The notes: a model not told the origin generated them from the letters alone. Positions 32,954 to 43,327 are shown, numbered from the stretch's first letter. The stretch is DNA of 49,807 bases from Bacteroides caecigallinarum (GCF_016901995.1 NZ_JACJLE010000028.1:1-49807); one strand, 5' to 3'. A program made the numbers and translations.

Positions 32954-34723
32954 TTATTCGGTTATTTCTTTATAACTCCATGTCATTGTATTTAAATCTA
33001 CTGTTATTGAAATATTCAGTGTAACATTCCAATCATAACCATAAATCCAAAGGGCACCGGCACCTATAGATAATTCTTGTCCGTTAGGGTTGCTTTCACT
33101 CCATGTACTTCCGTATAAGGAATATGTGCTTTCATCTACGAACATGAAATCGAAATTATATAATCCATTGAATATACCTTTATAAACTCCTTCTGACTCT
33201 TTGGATAATGTTATTATTTTTTCAGTGATGGTAGAGTTTGTCTTATCATACTTGTACATGGTTATTTCTTCTGGAAAATCTTCTTGATTATCTGTATAGC
33301 TCCATGTCCCTTCACTTAAATTTACTGTAATGGTTACGTTTACCGTATTACCGCCATTAAACCACATATCCCATTTTTCTTCAGATGATGAGAGTTTAGT
33401 GTTGTCGTTGGGGTCACAACCATACCATACGGAGTTTGTTCTATCAATAATCTGGAAATCAAGTTTATCACCTGAATATGTACCAATATAGATACCTTTG
33501 TCTTTATTTACCAGATTTAATGTAGTTAGAGCTACTTCACTGCCATCATCATTGTAATGTACTACATCAAGAGTCTGAGAATACGATGACGGTATGTCTG
33601 TTCCTCCAGCTTCAACATATACTTTTCTGTCGTTCGGATTTATTAAATCCAGTTTTATAGTACATTCTCCAGCCTCTGGTATTGTTATAGAAATATTTCC
33701 TGCGTTGTCAGCAAGTACAAGATTATTGTTTTCATTTGCAAATGCAACGTTTACAGGAATGCCTGCGCCGTCGTTTGTTCCGGTCTCTACATTCCATTGA
33801 TCACCGTTTCCGGAGATTGTAATGGTCTTTTCTCCTGCCTCAGTAGCGGTGAATGATGCTATCCATAAATTGTTTTCCTTGTCCAAAGTCAGGTTGATAG
33901 GGTTTTCACCTAGTCCTGATATAGCTAGAGAAGATATATAAAGTGCATCCCAAGTAGCTTCCTTTGTATTGACATTTACGTAGTAGCAACCAGTACTTCC
34001 CGGGAACCACATATTTTGTCTGTTGTTTCCTGCGTCACTTGTTATGTGGAAAGCTCCTTCATCACCAGCTGTTCCCCACATCAGTCCGTTTCCTTCCTTA
34101 AGGAAGTAATGATACCATCCGTATGGAGTAAACATGAAACCACTGTATATTCCATTAGCCTCTGGAGAATATAAGATTACACCTGTTTCTCCCAGGTTAG
34201 CATTGTCATTGTTAGACTCAACAACTATTCCCGTGTTCATATCTATAACATACGGTGTAATAGCAACTCTTACCACATTACTATAGGCATAAGGTATGTT
34301 TTCGCCTGTTGTGCTTCCGAGGCGGAAGAATACATTATTCGCTTCACCGACCTTTGCTCTAAGTTCGTTTACAATAGAGTTAAGTTCACCACCATTGTAA
34401 GCTATAGAGTTAGATGTAGTTTCATTTTTGTAAACCTGTCCGGAGAAATCCTCTGACAGTGAAATCTCCATATAGTTTTTTGCTTTTGCAGCTGTTCCTA
34501 CAGTTGTGTCGCTTATCTGTACATCCTGTCCTTTCCACGCAAACGATAGAACAATTTTTTGTGACATTTCAGATGTTAGAACGACATTGTCTGTAGTAGC
34601 TATGAGTTCACCTGAACCTAAACTTTGGAGATAAATTTTGTCTCCATCCTTCTCGCAAGATATTAATGCAAAGATTGATGCGAGGGTTATAAATATTTTA
34701 TTTAAAGTTTTCATTTTATCCAT
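32954..34723 (-). CDS. SusE/SusF-like surface glycan-binding lipoprotein
   Basis: A 589-residue lipoprotein placed directly after SusD, the usual position of surface glycan-binding proteins. The signal ends in ALISCEKDGDK, giving acylated Cys23 (Cys20 if the second Met is the start). An N-terminal SusE-type Ig domain covers about 30-135 (LTSEMSQKIVLSFAWKGQDV). Several repeated beta-sandwich modules follow. They share GIYIGTY/GVYKGIF and NVTITVNLSEGTWSYTD/NISITVDLNTMTWSYKE elements, pointing to tandem carbohydrate-binding domains at the C-terminus. No catalytic motif is present. It would hold galactan chains at the surface for the GH53 enzyme and the SusCD importer. Confidence 0.88.
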   Translation of the reverse strand: MDKMKTLNKIFITLASIFALISCEKDGDKIYLQSLGSGELIATTDNVVLTSEMSQKIVLSFAWKGQDVQISDTTVGTAAKAKNYMEISLSEDFSGQVYKNETTSNSIAYNGGELNSIVNELRAKVGEANNVFFRLGSTTGENIPYAYSNVVRVAITPYVIDMNTGIVVESNNDNANLGETGVILYSPEANGIYSGFMFTPYGWYHYFLKEGNGLMWGTAGDEGAFHITSDAGNNRQNMWFPGSTGCYYVNVNTKEATWDALYISSLAISGLGENPINLTLDKENNLWIASFTATEAGEKTITISGNGDQWNVETGTNDGAGIPVNVAFANENNNLVLADNAGNISITIPEAGECTIKLDLINPNDRKVYVEAGGTDIPSSYSQTLDVVHYNDDGSEVALTTLNLVNKDKGIYIGTYSGDKLDFQIIDRTNSVWYGCDPNDNTKLSSSEEKWDMWFNGGNTVNVTITVNLSEGTWSYTDNQEDFPEEITMYKYDKTNSTITEKIITLSKESEGVYKGIFNGLYNFDFMFVDESTYSLYGSTWSESNPNGQELSIGAGALWIYGYDWNVTLNISITVDLNTMTWSYKEITE

Positions 34724-34735
34724 TACTGTTTAAGG

Positions 34736-36313
34736 TTAATACTCTTCATTTTTCAGATTTGGATTGGCTGTCAGTTCTGCCGATGGAATAGGATAGTAAT
34801 TGTATTTACTGTCAACAGAAGTGCCGTTGCTTGATCCTCCTTTGAACTCCCACATATATTCTGCAGTAGTAAAGCGGTTGAAACGTATAAGGTCTGTACG
34901 TCTGCTGCATTCCCAGTAAAGCTCACGGGCACGTTCATCAAGGAAGAACTGGAAATTATTTTCTTTAAGGTCTGTTTCTGTTACGTCCTGACTGTTATTG
35001 CCGAAAGCACGTCCTCTCAATTCGTTTACATATCCCACTGCAATAGCTATATTTCCATTTCCCCCACGTGCAGTTGCTTCAGCATACATCAGATACACAT
35101 CTGCTAATCTGAATAATGGATAGTCTGTATTTACCCCTCCTATATCTGTATTTGAGGCTGCTTCTCCATTGTCGTTCAGATTTGTCCATTTTTCAACAAG
35201 CCATCCGGTTGAAGCATCTTCCAGAGAGGTTACTTCTTGTGTCTGTCCGTCTGTGTAGAAACATCCTCTGCTGTCACCATCTTCAAATAGGTCTGAAACA
35301 GCCTGACATATTCTCATTGACCCCCATCCTTTAGTCACTCCATAATCTGCAGGATTCTGTGTAGCTGATGTTTGGCTTATAGCCCCGCATACCATATATG
35401 TTGATGAACCCCAAGAAATGGTGGTATTTGCATCAACAGGAAGAGTAAAAATTATTTCGTTTGTACGCAGATGGTTGTCTGCATTGAAAAGTTTTTTGTA
35501 GTCAGATTCAAGTGAATATCCCTGTCCTATTGCGCTTTGGCATGCAGCTACACATTCGTCGTATCTTGTTTCTCCAATATAAGTTTGAGCATTTAGATAT
35601 AGCTTCGCAAGCAGTGTATATGCAGCACCTTTTGAAGCACGTCCGTAAGGACATTCGTCTTTGCTCAGAAGGTCGTTTTCTATCGCTTTAAGTTCAGATT
35701 CAATGTATCCGAACATATCCTTTGCCATATAGCGTGGAGGAATATAGCTTCCGACAGGATCGTTTTCTGTTACGAAAGGAATATTTCTGAACAAATCCAT
35801 TGCGTGATAATAGAAAAGGGCACGCATAAAACGTGCTTCTGCACGATAATGAACTATTTCGCTGCGTTCGCTTTCTGAAAAACCACTTATTTTCTCGTCT
35901 GTCGCATTACGCAGAAATTCGTTACATAACGCGATATTATAATATATACGGTAATACATGTCGGCGACCCAAGGATTGTTGGCGTCCCATGAAAGGTTGC
36001 TTATATCAGTCAGATTATCACCACTGAGCCAAGTATATGCCACTTCATCTGTTCCTACTTCCTGAAGATTGAAATAGCAACGTATGTAGTCTTGTCCGTA
36101 ATTGCTGGAGAGGTCCAGATTTCCATCTTTACCTTGTCCGGTTGTTACCATTGATACATATATTTTTCCCAACACGCTTTTATAGTTTTGCAGGTTGGTA
36201 TATACACTTTCCGATGTAATATCTTCATGTGGATACTGGTCAAGGTCGCCTATACAAGATGTCGCAAACATTGCGGCTGTACACACTGACAATATGTAGA
36301 TATATTTTTTCAT
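34736..36313 (-). CDS. RagB/SusD family outer membrane lipoprotein
   Basis: A 525-residue SusD homologue, the lid of the SusCD glycan importer. The lipobox MFATSC gives Cys20, followed by the family start IGDLDQYPHEDITSESVYTN. Helical TPR-like segments and the C-terminal PIPSAELTANPNLKNEEY are characteristic: SusD proteins nearly always end with a PIP...N...L.QN-like stretch. It binds oligosaccharides at the cell surface and delivers them to SusC. It starts 18 bases after susC ends and is followed 12 bases later by the SGBP gene. Galactan specificity is inferred from the GH53 and GH2 neighbours. Confidence 0.96.
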   Translation of the reverse strand: MKKYIYILSVCTAAMFATSCIGDLDQYPHEDITSESVYTNLQNYKSVLGKIYVSMVTTGQGKDGNLDLSSNYGQDYIRCYFNLQEVGTDEVAYTWLSGDNLTDISNLSWDANNPWVADMYYRIYYNIALCNEFLRNATDEKISGFSESERSEIVHYRAEARFMRALFYYHAMDLFRNIPFVTENDPVGSYIPPRYMAKDMFGYIESELKAIENDLLSKDECPYGRASKGAAYTLLAKLYLNAQTYIGETRYDECVAACQSAIGQGYSLESDYKKLFNADNHLRTNEIIFTLPVDANTTISWGSSTYMVCGAISQTSATQNPADYGVTKGWGSMRICQAVSDLFEDGDSRGCFYTDGQTQEVTSLEDASTGWLVEKWTNLNDNGEAASNTDIGGVNTDYPLFRLADVYLMYAEATARGGNGNIAIAVGYVNELRGRAFGNNSQDVTETDLKENNFQFFLDERARELYWECSRRTDLIRFNRFTTAEYMWEFKGGSSNGTSVDSKYNYYPIPSAELTANPNLKNEEY

Positions 36314-36331
36314 GATTCTGTATTTTTATAA

Positions 36332-39292
36332 TTAGAAATTAAGACCGATGTTTAAAGAGAATGTTCTTGGACGAGGATAGAACGTATTGTCCATTCCGTT
36401 TGGAACTTCCGGATCTACTCCGCTGTATTTTGTTATGCAGAATACGTTCTGTATCATTGCGCTTACATTCAGATTGCATGTATTGAATATCTTTCCGAAA
36501 TTGTATCCCAAAGTAAGGTTGTCCATTTTCAGGAATGATGCATTCTCTACATAATAATCTGACAAATGCTGGCGTGTCTGGAAACCTGTTTCAAGATAAC
36601 TTGCCGACAGGTTGTTGAGCTGTGCTGCGTTGTAGCTCATAGTTTCCATAGCTCCTGTGTTCATTGCCATTCCGTTATATACATAGTTGCCTATGTTTGC
36701 TCTAAAACTCATACCTAGGCTCCAGTTTTTCCAATTGAGCGATGTACTCAATCCCATAATATAGTCAGGAGCAGGAGAGTGATAACGGTATAAGTCGTCT
36801 GAGTTTATCACACCGTCCTTGTTAAGGTCGGCATATGCACCTTCGATAGGCTTTCCGGTCTTTTCATCGTAAAGCTGTTTGTAAACGTAGAACATGTAAG
36901 GTTCATATCCTTCAGTAAGTGTCTGGAACTGGTAACCGTCTATTGAAGGACCTACAGGAGTATTTGTCACTTCTCCTCCTTCTACGATAGAAAGATTTTT
37001 AACCTTCATTTTCTGCCATGTCATATTGAAACTGATATCCCAGCTGAGATCCTTTGTCTTTATAGGAGTGGCATTCAGTGAGAACTCAATACCCTGGCTG
37101 TCAACATTACCTACGTTTGTAGTGATAGTCTTGTCGAATGTAGAACCAGCAGCTGCCGGAACTGTGGCGATAAGGTCTTTTGTCTGACGGGTATAATAAT
37201 CGAAACTACCTGTGATACGGTCTTCAAGGAATCCGAAATCGAAACCATAGTTCCATGAAGTTGTAGTTTCCCATTTCAAGTCTGACACATATGCTTCAGG
37301 ACGATAGGTATAAATGTATTCATTACCCATGATGGCCTGAGCGCCATCCTGGCTCTGTGTATATATAGGCAGATAATTGTAGTTTCCTATACCATCCTGC
37401 TGTCCAGTAACACCATAGCTGGCACGCAGTTTCAATGTACTGAGTACATTCTGGTTTTTCATAAATTCTTCTTCAGAAATTCTCCATCCCAAAGCTACAG
37501 AAGGGAATGTACCCCATCTTTGTTCTTTGGCAAAACGTGAAGTGGCATCACGGCGTACAGTAGCTGTGAGCATGTATTTTGAGCCGAATGAATAATTCAA
37601 ACGTCCATAGTATGACAGAAGTACGTGTCTCTCGTCTGTAGCTTTATATGATGTCTGTATTTCACCTGCCGCATTCATGCTTGCCGAAGCCGGATTTACG
37701 GATTTCCAGTACTGATAGTCATAACCTATTGTCGCATCGAAACTGCTGTTCAGTGACTCTACCATCTTGTTGTAGTTGGCATAGATTGTAAGAAGTCTGT
37801 TCTCATTTTTTTGAGGGCCGTATGGATAGTAGTAACCGCCTGTAGTATAATATTGGGCAGCTTCAGGATTTACATAGTCTGAACCTTCGCCTTGTGCATA
37901 GTCGTAACCTAATGTAGCATGGAGTTTCAATTCCGGAAGGAAATGCATACGATAGTCAACATCGAAGTTACCGATGAAACGTATAACCTTACTGTGCGCA
38001 TCGCGCTGTTCCAATAAACCGAGAGGATTCAATACGCCACCTGTTACAGGCTTACCGTCGCTTGCAAGTCCTTCGGTATATCCTCCGAATTTGTCATTTC
38101 CTGAATATACAGGTATGGTAGGATTCATTGTAGAGGCTCCCCATATTGCACTTGTATTTGCAAACTGGTTTTTGTTCATTGAAGCCTTTGCATTGATGTT
38201 GAATTTCAGATGGTCGTCAAAGAATGACGGTGACAATGACAAGCTGCCTGTTACCCTGTTTGCGTTGTCGGTCTTGAGCAGACCGTCCTGATTGTAATAT
38301 CCTACAGAAACACGTATCGGAAGATTAGGAAGCACCTTACCTGATAGGCTAAGGTTATTATCAGTGCCAAAGGCATTGTGATAAATATAGTCGTTCCAGT
38401 CAGTCCTTTCAGTACCTAACAATGCCTGTTGTGCTGCCGATCCCTGAGTCTTTACTACATTCACAAATTCATCGTAGCTAAGCATATCAGCCATGCGCGT
38501 GCGTGTCTGTATTGAGTTAGTTGTACTGAATGTTACTTTCAATTTGTCCGAAGCACCTTTCTTGGTAGTTATAATGATAACACCGTTTGATGCACGAGAA
38601 CCGTAGATTGCCGTAGAAGAAGCATCCTTAAGGATTGTCATGCTCTCGATGTCGTTTGGATTGATGAGGCTTAGGAAATTACCGTCATTACCGCTGATAC
38701 CTCCCTGTTCCAAAGGTACACCATCGAGTACGATAAGCGGGTCGTTGCTGGCATTAAGTGAAGCACCTCCACGTACACGTATTGTGCTACCTGCAGTTGG
38801 CGAACCACTGTTTGACATAATCTGTACACCGGAAATCTTACCGTTGATAAGCTGTTCTGGAGAACTTACCAGACCTGTGTTGAAGTCTTCGCTTGAAACG
38901 TTTGTTACCGAACCTGTAAGGTCGCTCTTCCTTTGAGTTCCATATCCGATAACAACTACATCGCTAAGCATTTGTGTGTCCGGTACAAGTTTTATGTTTA
39001 TGGTATTCTGGTTGGAGTCCATAACCTGTGTATTATATCCAATATATGAAAACTGGATATTGCTTCCTTTGGGAACTTCAAGTGTGAATTTTCCGTCGAA
39101 GTCTGTAATTGTACCGATTGTTGTGCCTACCGCAAGGACACTTGCCCCTATAAGCGGCTCGTTGTTTTCGTCTAAAACTGTACCTGTGATAATTACGTTT
39201 CCTGCTTGTTGCGCGAGGACTGCGAAAGTATTTCCGGTCCATATTACCGAGAGTAACAATACTTTCAGAAGAATTTTAATGTTGCCTTTCAT
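36332..39292 (-). CDS. SusC-family TonB-dependent outer membrane transporter
   Basis: A 986-residue SusC/RagA transporter. A signal peptide (to about residue 28, ending VLAQ) precedes a carboxypeptidase-regulatory-like domain (GTVLDENNEPLIGASVLAVG, then SYIGYNTQ) at about 32-108. The TonB box/plug region begins with DVVVIGYGTQRKSDLTGSV, and the 22-strand barrel ends in PRPRTFSLNIGLNF. It pairs with SusD for TonB-energised uptake of oligosaccharides. It is the first gene of the operon after the sensor. A -7 box stands at 39325-39318 with no -33 element, fitting activator-dependent transcription. Confidence 0.97.
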   Translation of the reverse strand: MKGNIKILLKVLLLSVIWTGNTFAVLAQQAGNVIITGTVLDENNEPLIGASVLAVGTTIGTITDFDGKFTLEVPKGSNIQFSYIGYNTQVMDSNQNTINIKLVPDTQMLSDVVVIGYGTQRKSDLTGSVTNVSSEDFNTGLVSSPEQLINGKISGVQIMSNSGSPTAGSTIRVRGGASLNASNDPLIVLDGVPLEQGGISGNDGNFLSLINPNDIESMTILKDASSTAIYGSRASNGVIIITTKKGASDKLKVTFSTTNSIQTRTRMADMLSYDEFVNVVKTQGSAAQQALLGTERTDWNDYIYHNAFGTDNNLSLSGKVLPNLPIRVSVGYYNQDGLLKTDNANRVTGSLSLSPSFFDDHLKFNINAKASMNKNQFANTSAIWGASTMNPTIPVYSGNDKFGGYTEGLASDGKPVTGGVLNPLGLLEQRDAHSKVIRFIGNFDVDYRMHFLPELKLHATLGYDYAQGEGSDYVNPEAAQYYTTGGYYYPYGPQKNENRLLTIYANYNKMVESLNSSFDATIGYDYQYWKSVNPASASMNAAGEIQTSYKATDERHVLLSYYGRLNYSFGSKYMLTATVRRDATSRFAKEQRWGTFPSVALGWRISEEEFMKNQNVLSTLKLRASYGVTGQQDGIGNYNYLPIYTQSQDGAQAIMGNEYIYTYRPEAYVSDLKWETTTSWNYGFDFGFLEDRITGSFDYYTRQTKDLIATVPAAAGSTFDKTITTNVGNVDSQGIEFSLNATPIKTKDLSWDISFNMTWQKMKVKNLSIVEGGEVTNTPVGPSIDGYQFQTLTEGYEPYMFYVYKQLYDEKTGKPIEGAYADLNKDGVINSDDLYRYHSPAPDYIMGLSTSLNWKNWSLGMSFRANIGNYVYNGMAMNTGAMETMSYNAAQLNNLSASYLETGFQTRQHLSDYYVENASFLKMDNLTLGYNFGKIFNTCNLNVSAMIQNVFCITKYSGVDPEVPNGMDNTFYPRPRTFSLNIGLNF

Positions 39293-39317
39293 ATTACGTA
39301 TTAATTTTTTGTTATCG

Positions 39318-39325
39318 CAAAAGTA
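39318..39325 (-). promoter_or_regulatory. -7 box of the galactan susC operon
   Basis: TACTTTTG on the minus strand matches TAnnTTTG 26 bases before the susC ATG. The TTTG normally expected about 20 bases upstream is missing, consistent with a promoter that needs an activator bound to the repeats at 39372-39431. Confidence 0.6.
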
Positions 39326-39371
39326 AGGAACATGTTATTAGTTAAGGGAAAAATATTGGACATATGAAGAC

Positions 39372-39431
39372 AGAAATAGGACAAAAAGCACAAATGTCCT
39401 ATTTCTTGTCCTTTTTCTTGTCCTTTTTATT
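39372..39431 (-). promoter_or_regulatory. Candidate operator for the hybrid two-component regulator
   Basis: Two overlapping patterns lie upstream of the susC -7 box. One is an inverted repeat, AGAAATAGGACA (39372-39383) and TGTCCTATTTCT (39395-39406). The other is three consecutive 12-base units beginning GTCCT at 39396, 39408 and 39420 (GTCCTATTTCTT, GTCCTTTTTCTT, GTCCTTTTTATT). Their position about 50-105 bases upstream of the -7 box suits an AraC-type activator site. The inverted repeat could also act as a hairpin after the sensor gene, but no T run follows. Confidence 0.5.
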
Positions 39432-39442
39432 GCTTATGTTGT

Positions 39443-42400
39443 TTATTCTGTCTGTCCGTTACCGGCTGAGTATTGTTTTGGCGTTTTGCCGAATATACTT
39501 TGGAAACTTTTTGAGAAGTACGAAGGATTTGAATATCCTACCATGTACATAACTTCAGCCACAGAGAACTTCTTTTGCTGTAATAGCATTGCCGCTTTTT
39601 TCATCCTTATGGATTTTATATATTCCACTGGTGAAAAGCCTGTCAGTTGCTTTATTTTCCTGTATATTTGTTTGCTTCCTGTCCCTGACAGTTCGGAGAG
39701 GGCGTTTACGTTAAGATCGCTGTCGGCTATGTGGTCTTCTATTATTTTTGTTATGTTGATAAGGAACTTTTCATCGGCCGAAGCACTGTTTTCCACCTGT
39801 TTGGGTGAGCCTATTTTTTCTATTCTGGCCTGTGCCTCAAATGTCTCTTTCTTATGTATCAGCAACTCTACTTTTCCTGTCAGTATTTCAGCGTCGAAAG
39901 GTTTTTGTATGAATGCGTCTATTTGTAGCTTTATACTGTTTCTTATAGTCTCCGAGTCGTCTTTTGCCGAGAGCATTATTATAGGTATGGTGGCTGTAGG
40001 CATGTTTTTCTTCAATATTTTACACATCTCCAGCCCGTTCATTACCGGCATCATATAATCGGTTATAATAAGGTCCGGTTTGTTTATGTCCAGTATTTCC
40101 AATGCTTGCTTTCCGTTTTGTGCATATGTACATTTATATTTGTCGGACAATATATTTTTAATCAGATTGTAAACATCTTTGTTGTCATCTACTATCAGGA
40201 TTGTTGGCAAATTCTGTTTGTCTGTCGCATCGTTTTCTTCGCATATTGTTTCATTGTCCGTATTTAATGCCTTGTCAATCGGGAAAGTCAGCGAGAAAAC
40301 TGTCTTCTCGTTGTTGGAGAATACATTTACCGTTCCATTGTGCAGTTCCGTATATGTTTTTACAAGATATAGTCCTATGCCTGTTCCTTCATAGTGTTTT
40401 TTTGTAGCCGACGACTGGAAGAATCTCTGGAAAATGTATGCCTGTTCGCTTTCAGGAATACCTATTCCGTTGTCTGAAACTTTTATAATAACTTCTCCTT
40501 TTTCGTCATTATAGGTTATTTCTACAGATATTTCTCCTCCTATTGGAGTATATTTCATGGCATTCGACAACAAGTTCCCTATTATCGATTCCAGTTTTAT
40601 TACATCCATGTCAACAAACAGTTTATCCACATTCGCGGAAAAATTCCATATATGATTTCCTTCCGTTTCTGCGTCTTTCTGTTTTTCATATATCTCATGT
40701 ATTGAAGATATAAGCTCTATTCTTGAGGTTATAAGTATATGCTCATTATCTTCCACTCTGTTCATTTCTATCAGTTTGTGGATTTTGGCGTTCAGGTTTA
40801 CTGCATTCTTATATACAATGTTCAGCATTTCTTTCTGTTTCGGATCTTTTGTTTCCAGCAGCAGTTTGCTGACAGGTGTAACAATCATTCCTACCGGATT
40901 TTTCAGGTCATGCGAAAGGTTCGACATAAATCTTATCTTTTGTCGTGTCTGTTCCAGGATTTTCTTTTTCTCAAGTTTTTCAATGTGAAGCCTGTTTTTT
41001 ACCACGAAGAAATTTATTATCCAGCATACCAGTCCTATTGCAAGCAATATATACAATACTTTAGCCTCTATTGACAGATATATAGGAGGCAATATTTTTA
41101 TATTGGCTATTTTGTATTTGATATCGCTGTTTTCCATATGCTTTACATACAATTCAAAATTTCCGTAAGGCATATTGTTATATACAATTATGTTTGAATT
41201 GTTGTTTACGTAATGCCATTCCGAGTCAATTCCAGACATCATGTACATGAAACCGTTTCTTTGTGAAGTGTTGTACTGAAAGTCCGAGAACTCAAATTTA
41301 AGGTTATTCTCCTTGTAGTTGAAAGTAAAACTTCGACTGGTTGTAATGCCTTTTGATATATGGTCATTGTTTACCGACAATGCTGTGAGGTATATCCTGC
41401 CGGCATTTCCTGTGTCGTTTATTATTTCCGGCTCGCAGTATCCTATACCGTCATAACTGCCCATATAGACTTTTCTATTATCTTTATCATAATACAAGCT
41501 GCTGAATATTTTTCCGTTGATATTTATCTTTTTCACATCAAGCGTTTCCTTGTTTACATAAAACAGCCCTTTAGCGGATGAAATCCATATGTTGCCGTCT
41601 ATTTCTGCAAGATGAAGTACATTGTTTTCCTTCCACTCTGTTCCTGTTTTTGATATGATTCCGGAATTAGGGTCAATTCTGGAAATACTTTTGTTTGTGC
41701 TAATCCATATCATCCCTTTCGAGTCGCATATAAGGAATTCCGGGTATTCGTCATTCTCTGTACATACAGAATAATTATAAATTTTTCCGTTTTCGGAGTC
41801 TATTTTCTGTACTTCTTTTGTGTTATACATTACCACCCATGCATTACCTCTCTTGTCTGTTACGGTTTGTTTTACGAACATGCTTTTCAGACCGTTGGCT
41901 GTTGTATAGTTTTTGTCAGCTATACATATTCCGGAACTGCATTTACGCAATTTGTTTTTATTCACAACAAATATACCTCCAAGACAACTGCTAATCCATA
42001 GATTGTTGTCGTTGTCTTCTGAAATGTAATAAGCCCAGTTTGAGTTGTGTGTGTATGTGGAATCCATTATGGAATAGTGTACAAACTTGCCGAATTTGTC
42101 GTCATACCGTTCTATACTGCCGTCAGTAGCAATCCACAGGTCATTTGATTTATCCTCGAATATATGCCGTATTCTGTTGTGCGACAGTTCCGAGTTTTTC
42201 TCTCCAACTTTAAACCATCTGCTTTTCTCTATATTGTTTGTTCCTTCCGTCTGTAATAATCCGTCAGTACCTCCAAACCAGTATCTTCCCTTGCTGTCCT
42301 TAAGAATGGTATAAAACATATTACCGTCATTGGTATTGCTTAATTCCCAAACCGGAATGAATGTATATTTATTGCTATTGTCTGTATATGATATACCGTT

Positions 42401-43327
42401 ATCTGTACCGAGCCAGATATTTTGTGCTTTGTCTGTAGTTATGCACCATATAATGTTGTTTGATATAGACTGGCTGTTCCTTGAGTCGTGGATATAGTGC
42501 TTTTGTGTCTGTCCATCGGAAGAATATACGTACAGTCCGTTGTCGGTACCTATCAGCAGGTTCTTTTCGGAATCGTAACTCAGAGATTTTATTGAATTTC
42601 CGGTAAAATACGGTATTAGTATTGTAGTTCCGTTATTAATGTCATGACGGAACAGATTTCCTTCTGTACCTATCCAGATTATTCCTTTTTCTTTATTTTC
42701 TAACAGAACGTTTACGAAGATGTTTTTCCATGTCCTGTCTGTTGGGATATTTATAGAAGTTATGTTGTTGGAGTTGTCTATTTTGCATAATCCGTTGTAA
42801 GTGCCTACATACATATTTCCGTCTGCGGCTTTTATTATGGAATATATGGTTTTATGTGGTAATTTGTCTGTAGGAAATTCATATGTCGTCTTTGTTTCTA
42901 TGTTATAACGGAACAGTCCGTCCAGGGTTCCTATCCATAGCTCATTTCCGGAGAGTGTGAAACATCTGATGTCTTTAATCTTCTCTTGTCTGTGGTCATA
43001 GTACGTCCCTTTGGGGGTATTGTATGAAAAAAGTCCGTTATCTGTTCCTATAAATATTGAGTCAGAATGTATAAGTCCACAATATATTCTGGTTTCATAT
43101 TTTTCTTTTTCTGTATTATGCTGAAAGAATGAATATCCATCATAGCTGAAAAGTCCTTTATTTGTTCCTGCCCATATCATTCCCAAAGAATCCTGCATTA
43201 TGCATCCAAAGACTGAGGCGTTTGTGTTTGTATGCATTCTGCTGAACTGCATGTATGACACAACTTGTCCTGAGAGTACAGAAAAATATGATATGAATAG
43301 GATTATTATGTATATGGTATTTTTCAT
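39443..43327 (-). CDS. Hybrid two-component system sensor/regulator (HTCS) of the galactan locus
   Basis: A 1294-residue single-chain regulator. After a signal/anchor segment (1-20), about 620 residues of Reg_prop repeats form paired periplasmic beta-propellers (IWAGTNKGLFSYDG, IWIGTEGNLF, IWLGTDNGISY). A Y_Y_Y Ig domain leads to a membrane helix near 735-760. Then come HisKA with the phospho-acceptor in NLSHDLKNP near 800, HATPase_c (NLLSNAMKYTP, DNGIGIPESE), a receiver domain (LIVDDNKD, ITDYMMPVMNG) and an AraC-type DNA-binding domain from about 1185. Such proteins bind an oligosaccharide in the periplasm and activate the adjacent susC operon. Its stop lies 150 bases upstream of the susC start. 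A -7 box (TATTTTTG, 43365-43358) precedes the ATG. Confidence 0.96.
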   Translation of the reverse strand: MKNTIYIIILFISYFSVLSGQVVSYMQFSRMHTNTNASVFGCIMQDSLGMIWAGTNKGLFSYDGYSFFQHNTEKEKYETRIYCGLIHSDSIFIGTDNGLFSYNTPKGTYYDHRQEKIKDIRCFTLSGNELWIGTLDGLFRYNIETKTTYEFPTDKLPHKTIYSIIKAADGNMYVGTYNGLCKIDNSNNITSINIPTDRTWKNIFVNVLLENKEKGIIWIGTEGNLFRHDINNGTTILIPYFTGNSIKSLSYDSEKNLLIGTDNGLYVYSSDGQTQKHYIHDSRNSQSISNNIIWCITTDKAQNIWLGTDNGISYTDNSNKYTFIPVWELSNTNDGNMFYTILKDSKGRYWFGGTDGLLQTEGTNNIEKSRWFKVGEKNSELSHNRIRHIFEDKSNDLWIATDGSIERYDDKFGKFVHYSIMDSTYTHNSNWAYYISEDNDNNLWISSCLGGIFVVNKNKLRKCSSGICIADKNYTTANGLKSMFVKQTVTDKRGNAWVVMYNTKEVQKIDSENGKIYNYSVCTENDEYPEFLICDSKGMIWISTNKSISRIDPNSGIISKTGTEWKENNVLHLAEIDGNIWISSAKGLFYVNKETLDVKKININGKIFSSLYYDKDNRKVYMGSYDGIGYCEPEIINDTGNAGRIYLTALSVNNDHISKGITTSRSFTFNYKENNLKFEFSDFQYNTSQRNGFMYMMSGIDSEWHYVNNNSNIIVYNNMPYGNFELYVKHMENSDIKYKIANIKILPPIYLSIEAKVLYILLAIGLVCWIINFFVVKNRLHIEKLEKKKILEQTRQKIRFMSNLSHDLKNPVGMIVTPVSKLLLETKDPKQKEMLNIVYKNAVNLNAKIHKLIEMNRVEDNEHILITSRIELISSIHEIYEKQKDAETEGNHIWNFSANVDKLFVDMDVIKLESIIGNLLSNAMKYTPIGGEISVEITYNDEKGEVIIKVSDNGIGIPESEQAYIFQRFFQSSATKKHYEGTGIGLYLVKTYTELHNGTVNVFSNNEKTVFSLTFPIDKALNTDNETICEENDATDKQNLPTILIVDDNKDVYNLIKNILSDKYKCTYAQNGKQALEILDINKPDLIITDYMMPVMNGLEMCKILKKNMPTATIPIIMLSAKDDSETIRNSIKLQIDAFIQKPFDAEILTGKVELLIHKKETFEAQARIEKIGSPKQVENSASADEKFLINITKIIEDHIADSDLNVNALSELSGTGSKQIYRKIKQLTGFSPVEYIKSIRMKKAAMLLQQKKFSVAEVMYMVGYSNPSYFSKSFQSIFGKTPKQYSAGNGQTE

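Noticed and set aside
39364-39552. Small plus-strand ORF over the susC upstream region
   Set aside because: It overlaps the HTCS 3' end and the GTCCT repeats, and has low-complexity Phe/Leu content; it is a shadow of repeat sequence.
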